From the NCBI GenBank assembly GCA_944323685.1, contig CALUTJ010000002.1:1-64000 (forward strand): a stretch of 64,000 nt of DNA, given 5' to 3'. Positions 54,693 through 62,376 of this stretch are shown one piece after another. This stretch comes from Candidatus Gastranaerophilales bacterium (lineage in GTDB: Bacteria; Cyanobacteriota; Vampirovibrionia; Gastranaerophilales; Gastranaerophilaceae). Under the pieces are notes generated by a model. The model was not told the origin of the DNA, ran no database searches, and worked only from the letters and a program-made list of their open reading frames with translations. The position numbers were made by a program, and so were the translations under genes. The stretch's first letter is position 1. Every line of letters begins with the position of its first letter.

Positions 54693-56586
54693 CCATTAAT
54701 CTCACAAATTCGTCTACAAGTTTTTCGTTCCATTTTTTGCCTGTTTCCAGCTTGATAATCTCAATCGCCTCATCGCTTGTGCGGGCAATCCTGTACGGTC
54801 TGCTTTGTATTAAGGCAAAATAAGAGTCAATGAGCAGTATAATCTGAGAGGATACGGGAATATTTTCTCCGCTCAATTTGTTTGGATAACCGCTGCCGTC
54901 CCAGTTTTCGTGATGCGCTTCTATTATCGGAATGATATCGGCGACATTGCTTATCGGCTTAAGAATTGTGCGTGCGGCGACAAGCGGATGCTCTTTGATT
55001 TTTTGTTTTTCTTCCTCTGTTAAAGGTTCCTGCTTGTTCAATATTTCTTCAGGAATGGTTAATTTTCCGATATCATAAAGCATCATTGCTATTTTGAGCC
55101 TGTCAATGTCTTCTTTTGAAAGCTCCATTTTTCTTGCAAGCTCAATGGCAAGAGATACTTTTTCTCTGGTAACACCGCGTTTGTACTGGACATTGTATGT
55201 TTGAGCTATCGTATCCGCAACGGAGAACAAAGTATCTTTTGTTGTAGAAGAATCAATCGCTTTAAGCTTTGAGGTAATTTCTTTTGCAATTTTGTCTGGA
55301 ATGGGTACTTTTTGTTTGGTAAGAATATCCATAAACGCGCCGAATGCAACCTCCTGCCATTCTGCCTCGTCTTCGACCCTTTTTGCAAGCGTAACACGGT
55401 TGCGCCCGTTAATTTTTGACTTATACATTGCCTGATCGGCCATGTCCAAAAGTTCATCAAGCTTAACAGAGTGCTCGGGGAAAGTTGCGACGCCTACACT
55501 CGCCGTAATATGGCCTATGGTGTCAAGCTCCTGTGCTTCAATAGCGGCGCGGATTCTCTCTGCCGCAACCATTGCGCCCGAGGAATCAACACCGGGTAAT
55601 AAAACGGAAAATTCTTCGCCGCCGAGTCTGGCCGGAACGTCGATTGAACGCGCATTTTTCTTTAAAATATCCGCTATTGTGCGGATAGCAAGGTCGCCGA
55701 AAAAGTGCCCGTAGGTATCGTTGATTTTTTTGAGGTAATCCAAATCAAGGCTGACAATAGAAAACGGCTGCTTTAAACGCTGCGCGCGCTCAAGTTCTTT
55801 TTGCAAAGCCTGATTAAAATAGCGTCTGTTGTACAGCTCGGTCAAAGAGTCCGTAACCGCTTCTTTTTTAAGGTTTTCAAAAAGGTTTGCAATAATAATC
55901 GCCATTTCCACCTGATTGGCAAAAAGGGTTAAAAAGTTAAGCTCTTTATCCGTAACCTCTTCTCTCGGCGAAAACACCATCATAACTCCGAACGGCTTGT
56001 TGGACGGCGCGAGAGGGATGCAAATAACACTTTTGCTGACCCCGAGTTTTGTAATCGTTTCTATATTCTCGGGGGTAAAATCGTACAAAAGCTTTGTGAT
56101 TACATCAAGATAATCAGTTGAATGCAAAATTGTACGCTCTTCAATCGCTCTTGTAATAAGCATTTTTGCGTCATATTTCAAATGATATTCGTGAATATCA
56201 ATATTTTTGGCCTGCAAAAATTCTGTCAGTTTTTTAAAAATAGGACTGTCAGAAAAAGCTTTGATTTTGTAGTACTTACCTTTTTCGTCATCGCAGATTT
56301 GCAGTATTGTACTGTTAATATAGCCCATTTCTCCGTGCAGAGAGTTTACGAGCTTTTGCAAAACACTCGATAACGGCTCCGAGGAATTCATAAGCTCCCA
56401 GACATGTTTTAAGGTCAAAAATGCTTTGTTTGCCTGATCAAGCTCCTGTGTACGCTGCACAATTTCCTTTTCAAGAGCAAGATTGCGCTCATAAATTTCC
56501 AGAAACTCCTTTTTGTTATTAGAGATGCTGTATTCTATTTCATTGACTTTGTTTGCGTATTCTTTGATTTTTTTTAAAAAGTCCAT
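54667..56586 (-). CDS. GAF-GGDEF-HD-GYP c-di-GMP signalling protein
   Basis: This 639-residue protein has a coiled coil (1-60), a GAF-like sensor (about 70-235), a diguanylate cyclase domain (245-400) with GGEEF at 322-326 and the inhibitory-site RxxD at 313-316, and a C-terminal HD-GYP-like domain (about 450-639) with H533-P, HHEN (558-561) and DGSGYP (563-568). In the HD-GYP part the His-Asp pair is Tyr504-Asp505, and the helix before it lacks the usual His, so phosphodiesterase activity is doubtful. The cyclase half looks intact. It may be a c-di-GMP synthase with a sensory HD-GYP tail. Confidence 0.85.
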   Translation of the reverse strand: MDFLKKIKEYANKVNEIEYSISNNKKEFLEIYERNLALEKEIVQRTQELDQANKAFLTLKHVWELMNSSEPLSSVLQKLVNSLHGEMGYINSTILQICDDEKGKYYKIKAFSDSPIFKKLTEFLQAKNIDIHEYHLKYDAKMLITRAIEERTILHSTDYLDVITKLLYDFTPENIETITKLGVSKSVICIPLAPSNKPFGVMMVFSPREEVTDKELNFLTLFANQVEMAIIIANLFENLKKEAVTDSLTELYNRRYFNQALQKELERAQRLKQPFSIVSLDLDYLKKINDTYGHFFGDLAIRTIADILKKNARSIDVPARLGGEEFSVLLPGVDSSGAMVAAERIRAAIEAQELDTIGHITASVGVATFPEHSVKLDELLDMADQAMYKSKINGRNRVTLAKRVEDEAEWQEVAFGAFMDILTKQKVPIPDKIAKEITSKLKAIDSSTTKDTLFSVADTIAQTYNVQYKRGVTREKVSLAIELARKMELSKEDIDRLKIAMMLYDIGKLTIPEEILNKQEPLTEEEKQKIKEHPLVAARTILKPISNVADIIPIIEAHHENWDGSGYPNKLSGENIPVSSQIILLIDSYFALIQSRPYRIARTSDEAIEIIKLETGKKWNEKLVDEFVRLMDERKHSER

Positions 56587-56660
56587 AAGTCTTTAACAAA
56601 CCGTTTAAGATGTGATTATTTTGTCATTATACTACTATTTTTGGGTATATGTAAATAATT

Positions 56661-56704
56661 TTCGTTCACGTCGCTTTGCTTCTTATCACGAATTTTTCCC
56701 GAAC
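56661..56704 (-). repeat. Repeat A fragment (copy 8)
   Basis: Only the left 44 bp of repeat A, the AAAAATTCGT-type inverted repeat, is present on the minus strand, upstream of the GGDEF/HD-GYP gene and between divergent genes. Confidence 0.7.
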
Positions 56705-56758
56705 AAAATAAACATGTTTTTGATAAAATTTTATACGGCAGGGAGAAACTAAATAACA

Positions 56759-58747
56759 ATGGATGAAAAGATTTATACACTTACGGAAATGATTGACGAT
56801 GACCTCGGGGGCAAAACACTTTCAGAGTCTCAAAAACAAGAGGTTGCCGAACAGCTTAAAAAGCTTGTTGCACCCGATTCCATCGCACTTGCGCAGATAA
56901 ACCCGACATCGGGAGATGTAAAAGGCAATGCGCTTAAAGCTTATGAATGGATAAAATGGGCACAAAGGCTTGAGCTTGATGCTCTTGTTTTCCCCGAGAT
57001 GTATCTTATAGGCTATCCGATTGGCGATTTTATTGACAGATTTCCGCTTATTGTTGAAGAAAATATAGAATGGCTGAAGGCTCTTGCTCAAAAGACTACG
57101 GGCAAAACAAAAGTTATTATCGGCTTTGCGGAGTTCAACAAAACAAAAGGCGGCAAAAAATATTTTAATTCCGTTGCCGTTCTGGCTGACGGAAAAATCG
57201 AGCGCACAGTCAGAAAATCTCTGCTGCCAAACTATGCCGAGTTCAATGATTACAGACATTTTGAACCTGCTATTGTCGACAGCGCAAACCGCATAACCTG
57301 CCTCGGCCAAAATAAAGCCGGCATAATCGTTTGCGAGGACGGCTGGAATGATTTTGACTTTTTTGACAAAAATCTCTACGGAGTTGACCCTGTTGAAACG
57401 GTTGTTAATCAACAGCACCCCGACTATCTTATTAACTGCTCCTCTTCTATCACCAGAGCAAAAAAAGAGCAGCTCAAACACAATATGCTGTCTTTTGCCG
57501 CCAAAAAACACTCAACACCAATTGTTTACGTAAATCAGGTAGGCTCAAACGAGTGTTTGTCTTTTGAAGGCGCCTCAAGACTCTATGACGCTCGGGGCAA
57601 ACTTATTGCAATGGCAAAATCCTACAGCGAACAGTTCTTTATTGTTTCGCCTTCGCAGGGCGGAAAAATCTATCCACTGCCAAACGGGCTTGAAAAAACC
57701 TTAAACTCTCAAAAAGCTTTTACACTCGACCATGAGCCAGACCTTGAGAGGACATATCTTACAATTGTACAGACAATAAGAGATTATTTTAAAAAGACAG
57801 GCTTTAAACGCGCCGTGCTCGGGCTTTCAGGCGGGCTTGACTCAACTGTCAGCGCCGTGCTGCTTGCGGATGCGATTGGTGCAAAAAATGTTTTCGGCAT
57901 AAGCATGCCTTCTAAAATAACCAGCAGTGAAAGCAAAAACGATGCAAAACAGCTTGCGCAAAACCTCGGTATAAATTTTGCGGAAATTTCCATAAAAGAT
58001 ATGTTTGATTCAACCCGTGCAAAGTTCGATGAGGTGTTTGACGCAATAGAATCAAACTGGGACTGCCGCTATAAGGAATGCTTTACAAACGACAATATAC
58101 AGGCACGCTCGAGAGCACTGATACTCTGGGGGGTTGCTAACGAGTTTCAGTCCTGTCTGCCGATTGCAACCTCGGATAAATCAGAGCTTTATATGGGATA
58201 TGCAACAATAAACGGCGATATGTCGGGCGGTTTTGCCCCGCTTGCGGATGTGTCAAAGACAAAACTCTTTGCGCTTGCAAGGTGGCTTAACAAAAACCGT
58301 GCGCAAAAAAATGCAATACCCGAGGCAATTATTGCCAAACGCCCCGGTGCCGAGCTTGCAATAAACCCGCAAACAGGCAAACCCCTGCTTGCGGAAGAGG
58401 CACTTATGCCATACGAGTTTTTGGACGAGGTTATCTGGCGTGTGGAAAACCTTCAGCAGACAATAGGCGATATGATGCAGGCAGAATTTTTACACGAAAA
58501 ACACCTCAAAGAACAGGGCGAACCCCTGAGCAAAGAACAAAAACTTGAATGGCTGAAAAAATTCTTCCGCAGAATGTCAACGGCTCTTTACAAGTGGTCT
58601 ATCATGCCTCCGTCTCCGATTGTCGATGCCCGCTCGATTAACAAAGCGGAATACAAACACCCGATAATTTCTTCGGGCATAAACTATCACAAAACATCTT
58701 TTGAAGAAAAATTGCAGCAGTTAAAATTGTCCGAGAAAAATTCGTGA
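56759..58747 (+). CDS. nadE: Glutamine-dependent NAD+ synthetase
   Basis: NadE makes NAD+ from nicotinic acid adenine dinucleotide, ATP and glutamine. This 662-residue protein has an N-terminal nitrilase-type glutaminase (FPEMYLIGYP with Glu, KSLLPNYAEF with Lys, VCEDGWNDF with the nucleophilic Cys) and a C-terminal synthetase with the PP-loop LGLSGGLDSTV and IATSDKSEL. The length fits the long two-domain form. The last five residues (SEKNS) and stop come from repeat A copy 6, exactly as at the end of the AsmA-like gene. It is divergent from the GGDEF gene. Confidence 0.95.
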   Translation: MDEKIYTLTEMIDDDLGGKTLSESQKQEVAEQLKKLVAPDSIALAQINPTSGDVKGNALKAYEWIKWAQRLELDALVFPEMYLIGYPIGDFIDRFPLIVEENIEWLKALAQKTTGKTKVIIGFAEFNKTKGGKKYFNSVAVLADGKIERTVRKSLLPNYAEFNDYRHFEPAIVDSANRITCLGQNKAGIIVCEDGWNDFDFFDKNLYGVDPVETVVNQQHPDYLINCSSSITRAKKEQLKHNMLSFAAKKHSTPIVYVNQVGSNECLSFEGASRLYDARGKLIAMAKSYSEQFFIVSPSQGGKIYPLPNGLEKTLNSQKAFTLDHEPDLERTYLTIVQTIRDYFKKTGFKRAVLGLSGGLDSTVSAVLLADAIGAKNVFGISMPSKITSSESKNDAKQLAQNLGINFAEISIKDMFDSTRAKFDEVFDAIESNWDCRYKECFTNDNIQARSRALILWGVANEFQSCLPIATSDKSELYMGYATINGDMSGGFAPLADVSKTKLFALARWLNKNRAQKNAIPEAIIAKRPGAELAINPQTGKPLLAEEALMPYEFLDEVIWRVENLQQTIGDMMQAEFLHEKHLKEQGEPLSKEQKLEWLKKFFRRMSTALYKWSIMPPSPIVDARSINKAEYKHPIISSGINYHKTSFEEKLQQLKLSEKNS

Positions 58748-58907
58748 TAAGGAGCAAAGCAACGTGAACGAATTTTGGGAGTGACACATTGCTCACATAG
58801 TGAAGCCATTTTTCAGGTTTCACCACAGTTCAGCCGAAAAAGAAGGCAAAGGTGAGCAGTGACGGCTAGAAGGCTCGAGGCGGCAACTGCGACACCAGAT
58901 TAGATAA
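58728..58907 (+). repeat. Repeat A, full copy 6
   Basis: This full-length copy spans the 3' end of nadE and ends 10 bp before the ybaK start, giving almost the whole intergenic region. It ends AGATTAGATAATG. Confidence 0.9.
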
Positions 58908-58917
58908 TGAGGCAGGC

Positions 58918-59391
58918 ATGAAATCAGATTTTAAAACAAACGTAATGCGTATTTTAGACAGATATAAAATACCTTACAACCATTATACCTACGCGGATAC
59001 CGGTGCGATAAGCGGAATCGAGGTTGCAACCGTGCTCAACCAAAACCCCGATATGGTGTTTAAAACCCTTGTGACCGTTGCAAAGTCTAAAAAATATTAC
59101 GTTTTTATGATACCTGTTGCAAAAGAACTTGATTTGAAAAAAGCGGCAGCCTCTGTTAATGAAAAATCCGTTGAAATGCTGCATCTAAAAGACCTTTTGC
59201 CCGCAACAGGCTACGTGCACGGCGGCTGCTCGCCTATCGGGATGAAAAAACTTTTTGCAACGGTAATTGACTCCTCTGCCGCAAATTTTGATAAAATCAT
59301 TTTCAGCGCGGGAAAAATCGGCTATCAGGTAGAGCTTTCCCCTGACGACTTAAAAAAGGTCGTTCCCTTTAATTACGCGGATATTGTCTGA
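58918..59391 (+). CDS. ybaK: YbaK/EbsC Cys-tRNA(Pro) deacylase
   Basis: This 157-residue YbaK/EbsC protein hydrolyses Cys-tRNA(Pro) or related mischarged tRNA. Landmarks: the positioning Lys in MVFKTLV, PVAKELDLKKAA, the loop GYVHGGCSPIGMKK and the FSAGKIGYQVELSP end. It is closer to E. coli YbaK than the paralogue at 9075-9554. The RBS is weak (GAGGCAGGC) and begins right at the end of repeat A. It probably shares the nadE transcript. Confidence 0.88.
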   Translation: MKSDFKTNVMRILDRYKIPYNHYTYADTGAISGIEVATVLNQNPDMVFKTLVTVAKSKKYYVFMIPVAKELDLKKAAASVNEKSVEMLHLKDLLPATGYVHGGCSPIGMKKLFATVIDSSAANFDKIIFSAGKIGYQVELSPDDLKKVVPFNYADIV

Positions 59392-59400
59392 GAGGTTTCC

Positions 59401-59475
59401 GTAAGCTGTTATCGGGGGACTGCATGTAAAAACGAGGGCAAATTTCGTGCTCTCCCTATTCTGTAAGCTGTTATC
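59401..59475. repeat. Short direct repeat GTAAGCTGTTATCG
   Basis: GTAAGCTGTTATCG occurs at about 59402 and 59463, 61 bp apart, in the gap between the ybaK gene and the convergent S24 repressor gene. It could mark an insertion boundary of the phage-like cassette to its right. No other feature is seen in this gap. Confidence 0.45.
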
Positions 59476-59539
59476 GTGCGGGGATAAAAACTGCTGCGCA
59501 GATTCAATATTGCCTGCCGGCATGCTCCAAAACCGTAAA

Positions 59540-60175
59540 TTATCTGGCAACCCTGCCCCACCAGCGTATCTCGCCGACTACTTCAAAATCATAATCGCGC
59601 GTGTTTGTTAAATCAATCTCAAAACTGCGGTATTTCGGGTTGTCTGATACGATAAGCACCTTGTTTGGCGGGATTTTTTGCAAACGTTTTGCGTAAAGCT
59701 GGCCGTCTATACGTACGCAATAAATCTTTCCGTCATAAATTTCTTTTCGGGCATGGTCAACAAGCAGGCTGTCACCGCCGTCAATGGTCGGCATCATGCT
59801 GTCACCCTGCGCAAAAATTATTTCCGATTCGTGAATATTCAGCCCGAGGTCGTTAACAAGCTTGCGGCTGACCTGATAAACCGCCGTTTGCATCTCGTTG
59901 TATACAGTAACTCCGTAGCCCGTGCTTGCCGAGACCTCACCCAGCACCGGAATATTTACGCAATCGTTGGGGTTTTGTTCACCCGCTAAACTGACAACTG
60001 TCAAGTCGGTGTTAAAATATTTGTCAAGTTTGCGTATCTGCTCACCCGACAATTCACGGTCCTTTATCTGGTTTGCATATTGCCTTGTAACATCGAGTGC
60101 TGCCGCAATATCAGCGTAACTGATTTTTCTTTTAAATTTGGCCGTAAGTTCGGCAATTGCGTCTTGAAGATTCAT
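59540..60175 (-). CDS. S24-family (LexA/CI-like) repressor
   Basis: This 211-residue phage-type repressor has an N-terminal helix-turn-helix (about 19-42, SYADIAAALDVTRQYANQI) and a C-terminal S24 domain. The Ser-Lys dyad is visible: Ser126 in GDSMMP and Lys163 in YAKRL. The usual Ala-Gly cleavage site before the domain is not clear (VSAS, or SLAGE further upstream), so autocleavage is uncertain. ATG 60175 has GGAG six bases upstream; a TTG start at 60181 is less likely. It faces away from a perfect promoter at 60221-60249. Confidence 0.85.
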   Translation of the reverse strand: MNLQDAIAELTAKFKRKISYADIAAALDVTRQYANQIKDRELSGEQIRKLDKYFNTDLTVVSLAGEQNPNDCVNIPVLGEVSASTGYGVTVYNEMQTAVYQVSRKLVNDLGLNIHESEIIFAQGDSMMPTIDGGDSLLVDHARKEIYDGKIYCVRIDGQLYAKRLQKIPPNKVLIVSDNPKYRSFEIDLTNTRDYDFEVVGEIRWWGRVAR

Positions 60176-60218
60176 TGTCAACTCCGTCTCGGATTTTATT
60201 ATTTAATTTTATTACAAT

Positions 60219-60236
60219 ACTTGACAAATGTAAAGT
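60219..60236. promoter_or_regulatory. Candidate operator for the S24 repressor
   Basis: ACTTGACAAATGTAAAGT is an 18-bp imperfect dyad (14 of 18 bases match its reverse complement) that overlaps the -35 box at 60221-60226. A second 18-bp dyad, TTTGTTAC-AG-GTAACAAA, is perfect and lies at 60355-60372, just before the next gene. Confidence 0.55.
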
Positions 60237-60249
60237 AGTTGTTTATAAT
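60221..60249 (+). promoter_or_regulatory. Perfect consensus promoter
   Basis: TTGACA (60221-60226), a 17-bp spacer and TATAAT (60244-60249): all 12 consensus positions match. It should drive the Cys-rich and DUF4373-like genes. A GCCTGA/TCAGGC hairpin (60276-60296) follows in the leader; its T-run lies on the minus strand. Confidence 0.8.
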
Positions 60250-60391
60250 AAAATTAACAAACTTAATAAAAAAAGGCCTGACCCCCGAGATCAGGCAAAG
60301 ATATATACTTCAATTTTAACTTAACACGAAATGAAGTAAAAATCAATAAAAAAGTTTGTTACAGGTAACAAAAAAAGAAAGACCCCGAAAA

Positions 60392-60712
60392 ATGAATACC
60401 CCAGATTACAACTTAAAACAACTGCTTTCAATGATAGACACCGCAATAAACGCTTTTATTGAAAACGGGGATTGCACGCTTTGTCGTATTTACAACTGTC
60501 AAGATAACCGGTGCTTAAACATTGACCTGTGTAAAAATTTGTTGTTTGACGGGCTTTTGATGCATTCTCGGGAAGATTGTCCGAGAAAAATTCGTGATAA
60601 GGATCAAAGCGACGTGAACGAATTTTTCGAGTGGCGCATTGAAAAGCTCAGCAGTGACGGCTCGAAGGCTCGAGGCGGCAACTGCGACACTAGATTAGAT
60701 TCAAAAAGATGA
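60392..60712 (+). CDS. Small Cys-rich protein with repeat-derived tail
   Basis: This 106-residue protein has five Cys in a tight group (C-x2-C-x6-C-x4-C-x5-C pattern, about 30-52: CTLCRIYNCQDNRCLN), which suggests metal binding; it is not recognised. The native part probably ends near residue 63. The rest, from CPRKIRDK, is encoded by repeat A copy 7 and resembles the C-terminal tail of RsmA. ATG 60392 lies downstream of the perfect promoter and the GTTAC dyad. It precedes the DUF4373-like gene by 30 bp. Confidence 0.5.
   Translation: MNTPDYNLKQLLSMIDTAINAFIENGDCTLCRIYNCQDNRCLNIDLCKNLLFDGLLMHSREDCPRKIRDKDQSDVNEFFEWRIEKLSSDGSKARGGNCDTRLDSKR
60578..60700 (+). repeat. Repeat A, internally deleted copy 7
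   Basis: This copy keeps the left inverted repeat and the right arm but lacks the GAAGCC hairpin and flanks. The junction GGCGCATTGAAAAGCTCAGC keeps the reading frame of the Cys-rich gene open. It ends 42 bp before the DUF4373-like gene. Confidence 0.85.
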
Positions 60713-60742
60713 TTCGTTGCGGGGTGGAGAGGATTTTGTTTT

Positions 60743-61768
60743 ATGCAGCCGTATTTTTCTCATGATATTTTTACGCGTGAAAATTTGAAAATTAAAAGAC
60801 TTGTTGCAGCTCACAAAATGGAAGGCTATGGCGTTTTTTGGGCTGTAGTCGAGTTTTTGCACAATAACAATAATAAGCTGCTCTTAAGTGAAATTGATAT
60901 TATTGCAGCTGACCTCGGGGTCGATGTCAAACTTGTGGAATCGGTTGTAAAAAATTTTAAACTGTTTTCCATAAGAAATAAAGTGATTTCTTCATCGCGG
61001 GTTGCTCAAAATATCAAATTAAAGAAAGAAAAAAGTGAAAAAGCCAAAAAGGCTATAGCTAAGAGATGGCAAGGCTCTAAGGATGATACGGACGTATTAC
61101 AATCGAATTACGAATGTAATACTATAAATGAAAGTAAAGAAAAAGAAATAAAAGAAAATAAAAAAAATGAAAGCAAAGAAAGTAATAAAAAACAAGAAAA
61201 CGAAAACGAAAAAAACGAAAAAAATGAAAACAAAGCGAATCAAACTGCGCTAAAGCTAGAAAATTCAACAGAAATTAAAGCTGAAAAACAAAATTCAATG
61301 CAAAACGCGCAGTCGATTATAAAAAACTTTGCTGCTCAATTCTCTGACAACAGGCAGGATTCAAATTTTCACGGTATATCTGCAAACGTGCATCTTACAC
61401 CTGAGCAGTATAACTCTTTATCTCAACTTTACGGCAAAGATATCGTGGATACTGTTATTTCAGAGCTTTCACACAAAATTGCCACAGGAAAAGAACAGGC
61501 GTTCAACGCTGAATTTCCAAACGCACATCTTGCAAGGCTTGAACGCTATGCAAGACAAAAAATAGCAACAACAGGCACGGCAGGCCGTGCAAATGTTAAC
61601 CTGACCCGAAACACTTCGCCTGCGGGAGCTGCTGAGCCGCGCAAAGCTGAATGCGAAGCCTTAAAACACGCGCGAGAAATTGTAGAGGGTGGTGGGGTTC
61701 CGCCGCCGCCGGAATTTCACGAGGCCGGCAAACGCCTGCGCAAAGAGCTTAAGGGCGACAACTCTTGA
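60743..61768 (+). CDS. DUF4373-like phage replication protein
   Basis: The N-terminal part of this 341-residue protein (1-100) matches the DUF4373/Lin1244-type helix-turn-helix domain of phage replisome organisers: YFSHDIF, EGYGVFWAVVEFLHN and LGVDVKLVESVVKNFKLF. A Lys/Glu/Asn-rich low-complexity linker follows (about 130-185) and then a C-terminal part with LTPEQYNSLSQLYGKDIV, a DnaD-like or similar helical region. It probably loads replication proteins for a small mobile element. Its likely promoter is at 60221-60249. Confidence 0.65.
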   Translation: MQPYFSHDIFTRENLKIKRLVAAHKMEGYGVFWAVVEFLHNNNNKLLLSEIDIIAADLGVDVKLVESVVKNFKLFSIRNKVISSSRVAQNIKLKKEKSEKAKKAIAKRWQGSKDDTDVLQSNYECNTINESKEKEIKENKKNESKESNKKQENENEKNEKNENKANQTALKLENSTEIKAEKQNSMQNAQSIIKNFAAQFSDNRQDSNFHGISANVHLTPEQYNSLSQLYGKDIVDTVISELSHKIATGKEQAFNAEFPNAHLARLERYARQKIATTGTAGRANVNLTRNTSPAGAAEPRKAECEALKHAREIVEGGGVPPPPEFHEAGKRLRKELKGDNS

Positions 61769-61778
61769 TATTTTAACA

Positions 61779-61948
61779 ACTACGCATATTACGCGTATTA
61801 GCTCAAAGGGTTTTTGTCTGTGCTGTGCGCAAAGCTTCAAGAATCGGAGTTTTGAAGTTTTTTGGAAGAAAAACTATGCGTATGACGATTAGTTTTTAAA
61901 GCTTTTTATCATGGGGTAGAAATTAAAAAACTACGCGTAAATAATTAG
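61779..61948. repeat. Three ACTAYGCRTA-ATTAG repeats upstream of the LuxR-type gene
   Basis: Copies at 61779-61801 (ACTACGCATATTACGCGTATTAG), 61873-61892 (ACTATGCGTATGACGATTAG) and 61930-61948 (ACTACGCGTAAATAATTAG) share ACTAYGCRTA and end ATTAG, all in one orientation, within 200 bp before the HTH gene at 61971. They are candidate binding sites. No coding sequence is evident between 61769 and 61970. Confidence 0.5.
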
Positions 61949-61970
61949 TTACAAAATACGGAGGTACAAA

Positions 61971-62180
61971 ATGTTATTCAACAAAGAACAATTACAGATA
62001 GTACTGCTCATAAAGAAAGGCAAAACAAACGCACAAATCGGCGATGAGCTGGGATACAGCGCTGACTGCATAAAAAAGCGGTTAAGTTCACTGTATAAAA
62101 AACTGGGCGTTAAACGCCGTGCGGAACTTGTCGGACTTCTTTTCAGCGCTCCGCACAAACCGCCGGCGAGCAGTGTATAG
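61971..62180 (+). CDS. LuxR-type helix-turn-helix protein
   Basis: This 69-residue protein is just a GerE/LuxR DNA-binding domain: KTNAQIGDELGYSADCIKKR as the helix-turn-helix and SLYKKLGVKRRAEL as the following helix. There is no receiver or ligand domain. CGGAGG precedes the ATG. Three short repeats upstream suggest autoregulation. It ends the phage-like cassette; similar small regulators occur in phages and conjugative elements. Confidence 0.75.
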   Translation: MLFNKEQLQIVLLIKKGKTNAQIGDELGYSADCIKKRLSSLYKKLGVKRRAELVGLLFSAPHKPPASSV

Positions 62181-62190
62181 ATGTGTTTTG

Positions 62191-62227
62191 AAGCTTTTTG
62201 TCGGGCCTGAAGCCCAACCTACGGTGC
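62191..62227. repeat. REP-like hairpin, copy 2
   Basis: GCTTTTTGTCGGGCC, then TGA, then AGCCCAACCTACGGTGC. It matches the copy at 18766-18802 apart from a few changes. It is followed by AATTTTTCTCGGGC, which resembles the left end of repeat A on the minus strand. Confidence 0.55.
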
Positions 62228-62299
62228 TAAGAATTTTTCTCGGGCAAACTATCTTCAACAAAAATGTTAATAGTTTGTATTAATTTTATACGTAAGTTT

Positions 62300-62328
62300 T
62301 TGTATAAACCTTTTGTTTAATATATACT
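62300..62328 (+). promoter_or_regulatory. Promoter of pnp
   Basis: TTGTAT (62300-62305) and TATACT (62323-62328) are exactly 17 bp apart, 48 bp before the pnp start. Confidence 0.65.
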
Positions 62329-62376
62329 AAATTTGAACACATAAAGTGAAAGTAGAAAAAGAAAAAGGAAAAAAAC

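Noticed and set aside
56822-57511. 229-codon minus-strand frame inside nadE
   Set aside because: Antisense to the unmistakable nadE; low-complexity hydrophobic shadow.
59540-62180. Intact prophage
   Set aside because: Only regulator and replication-type genes; no integrase, terminase or structural gene in the window.
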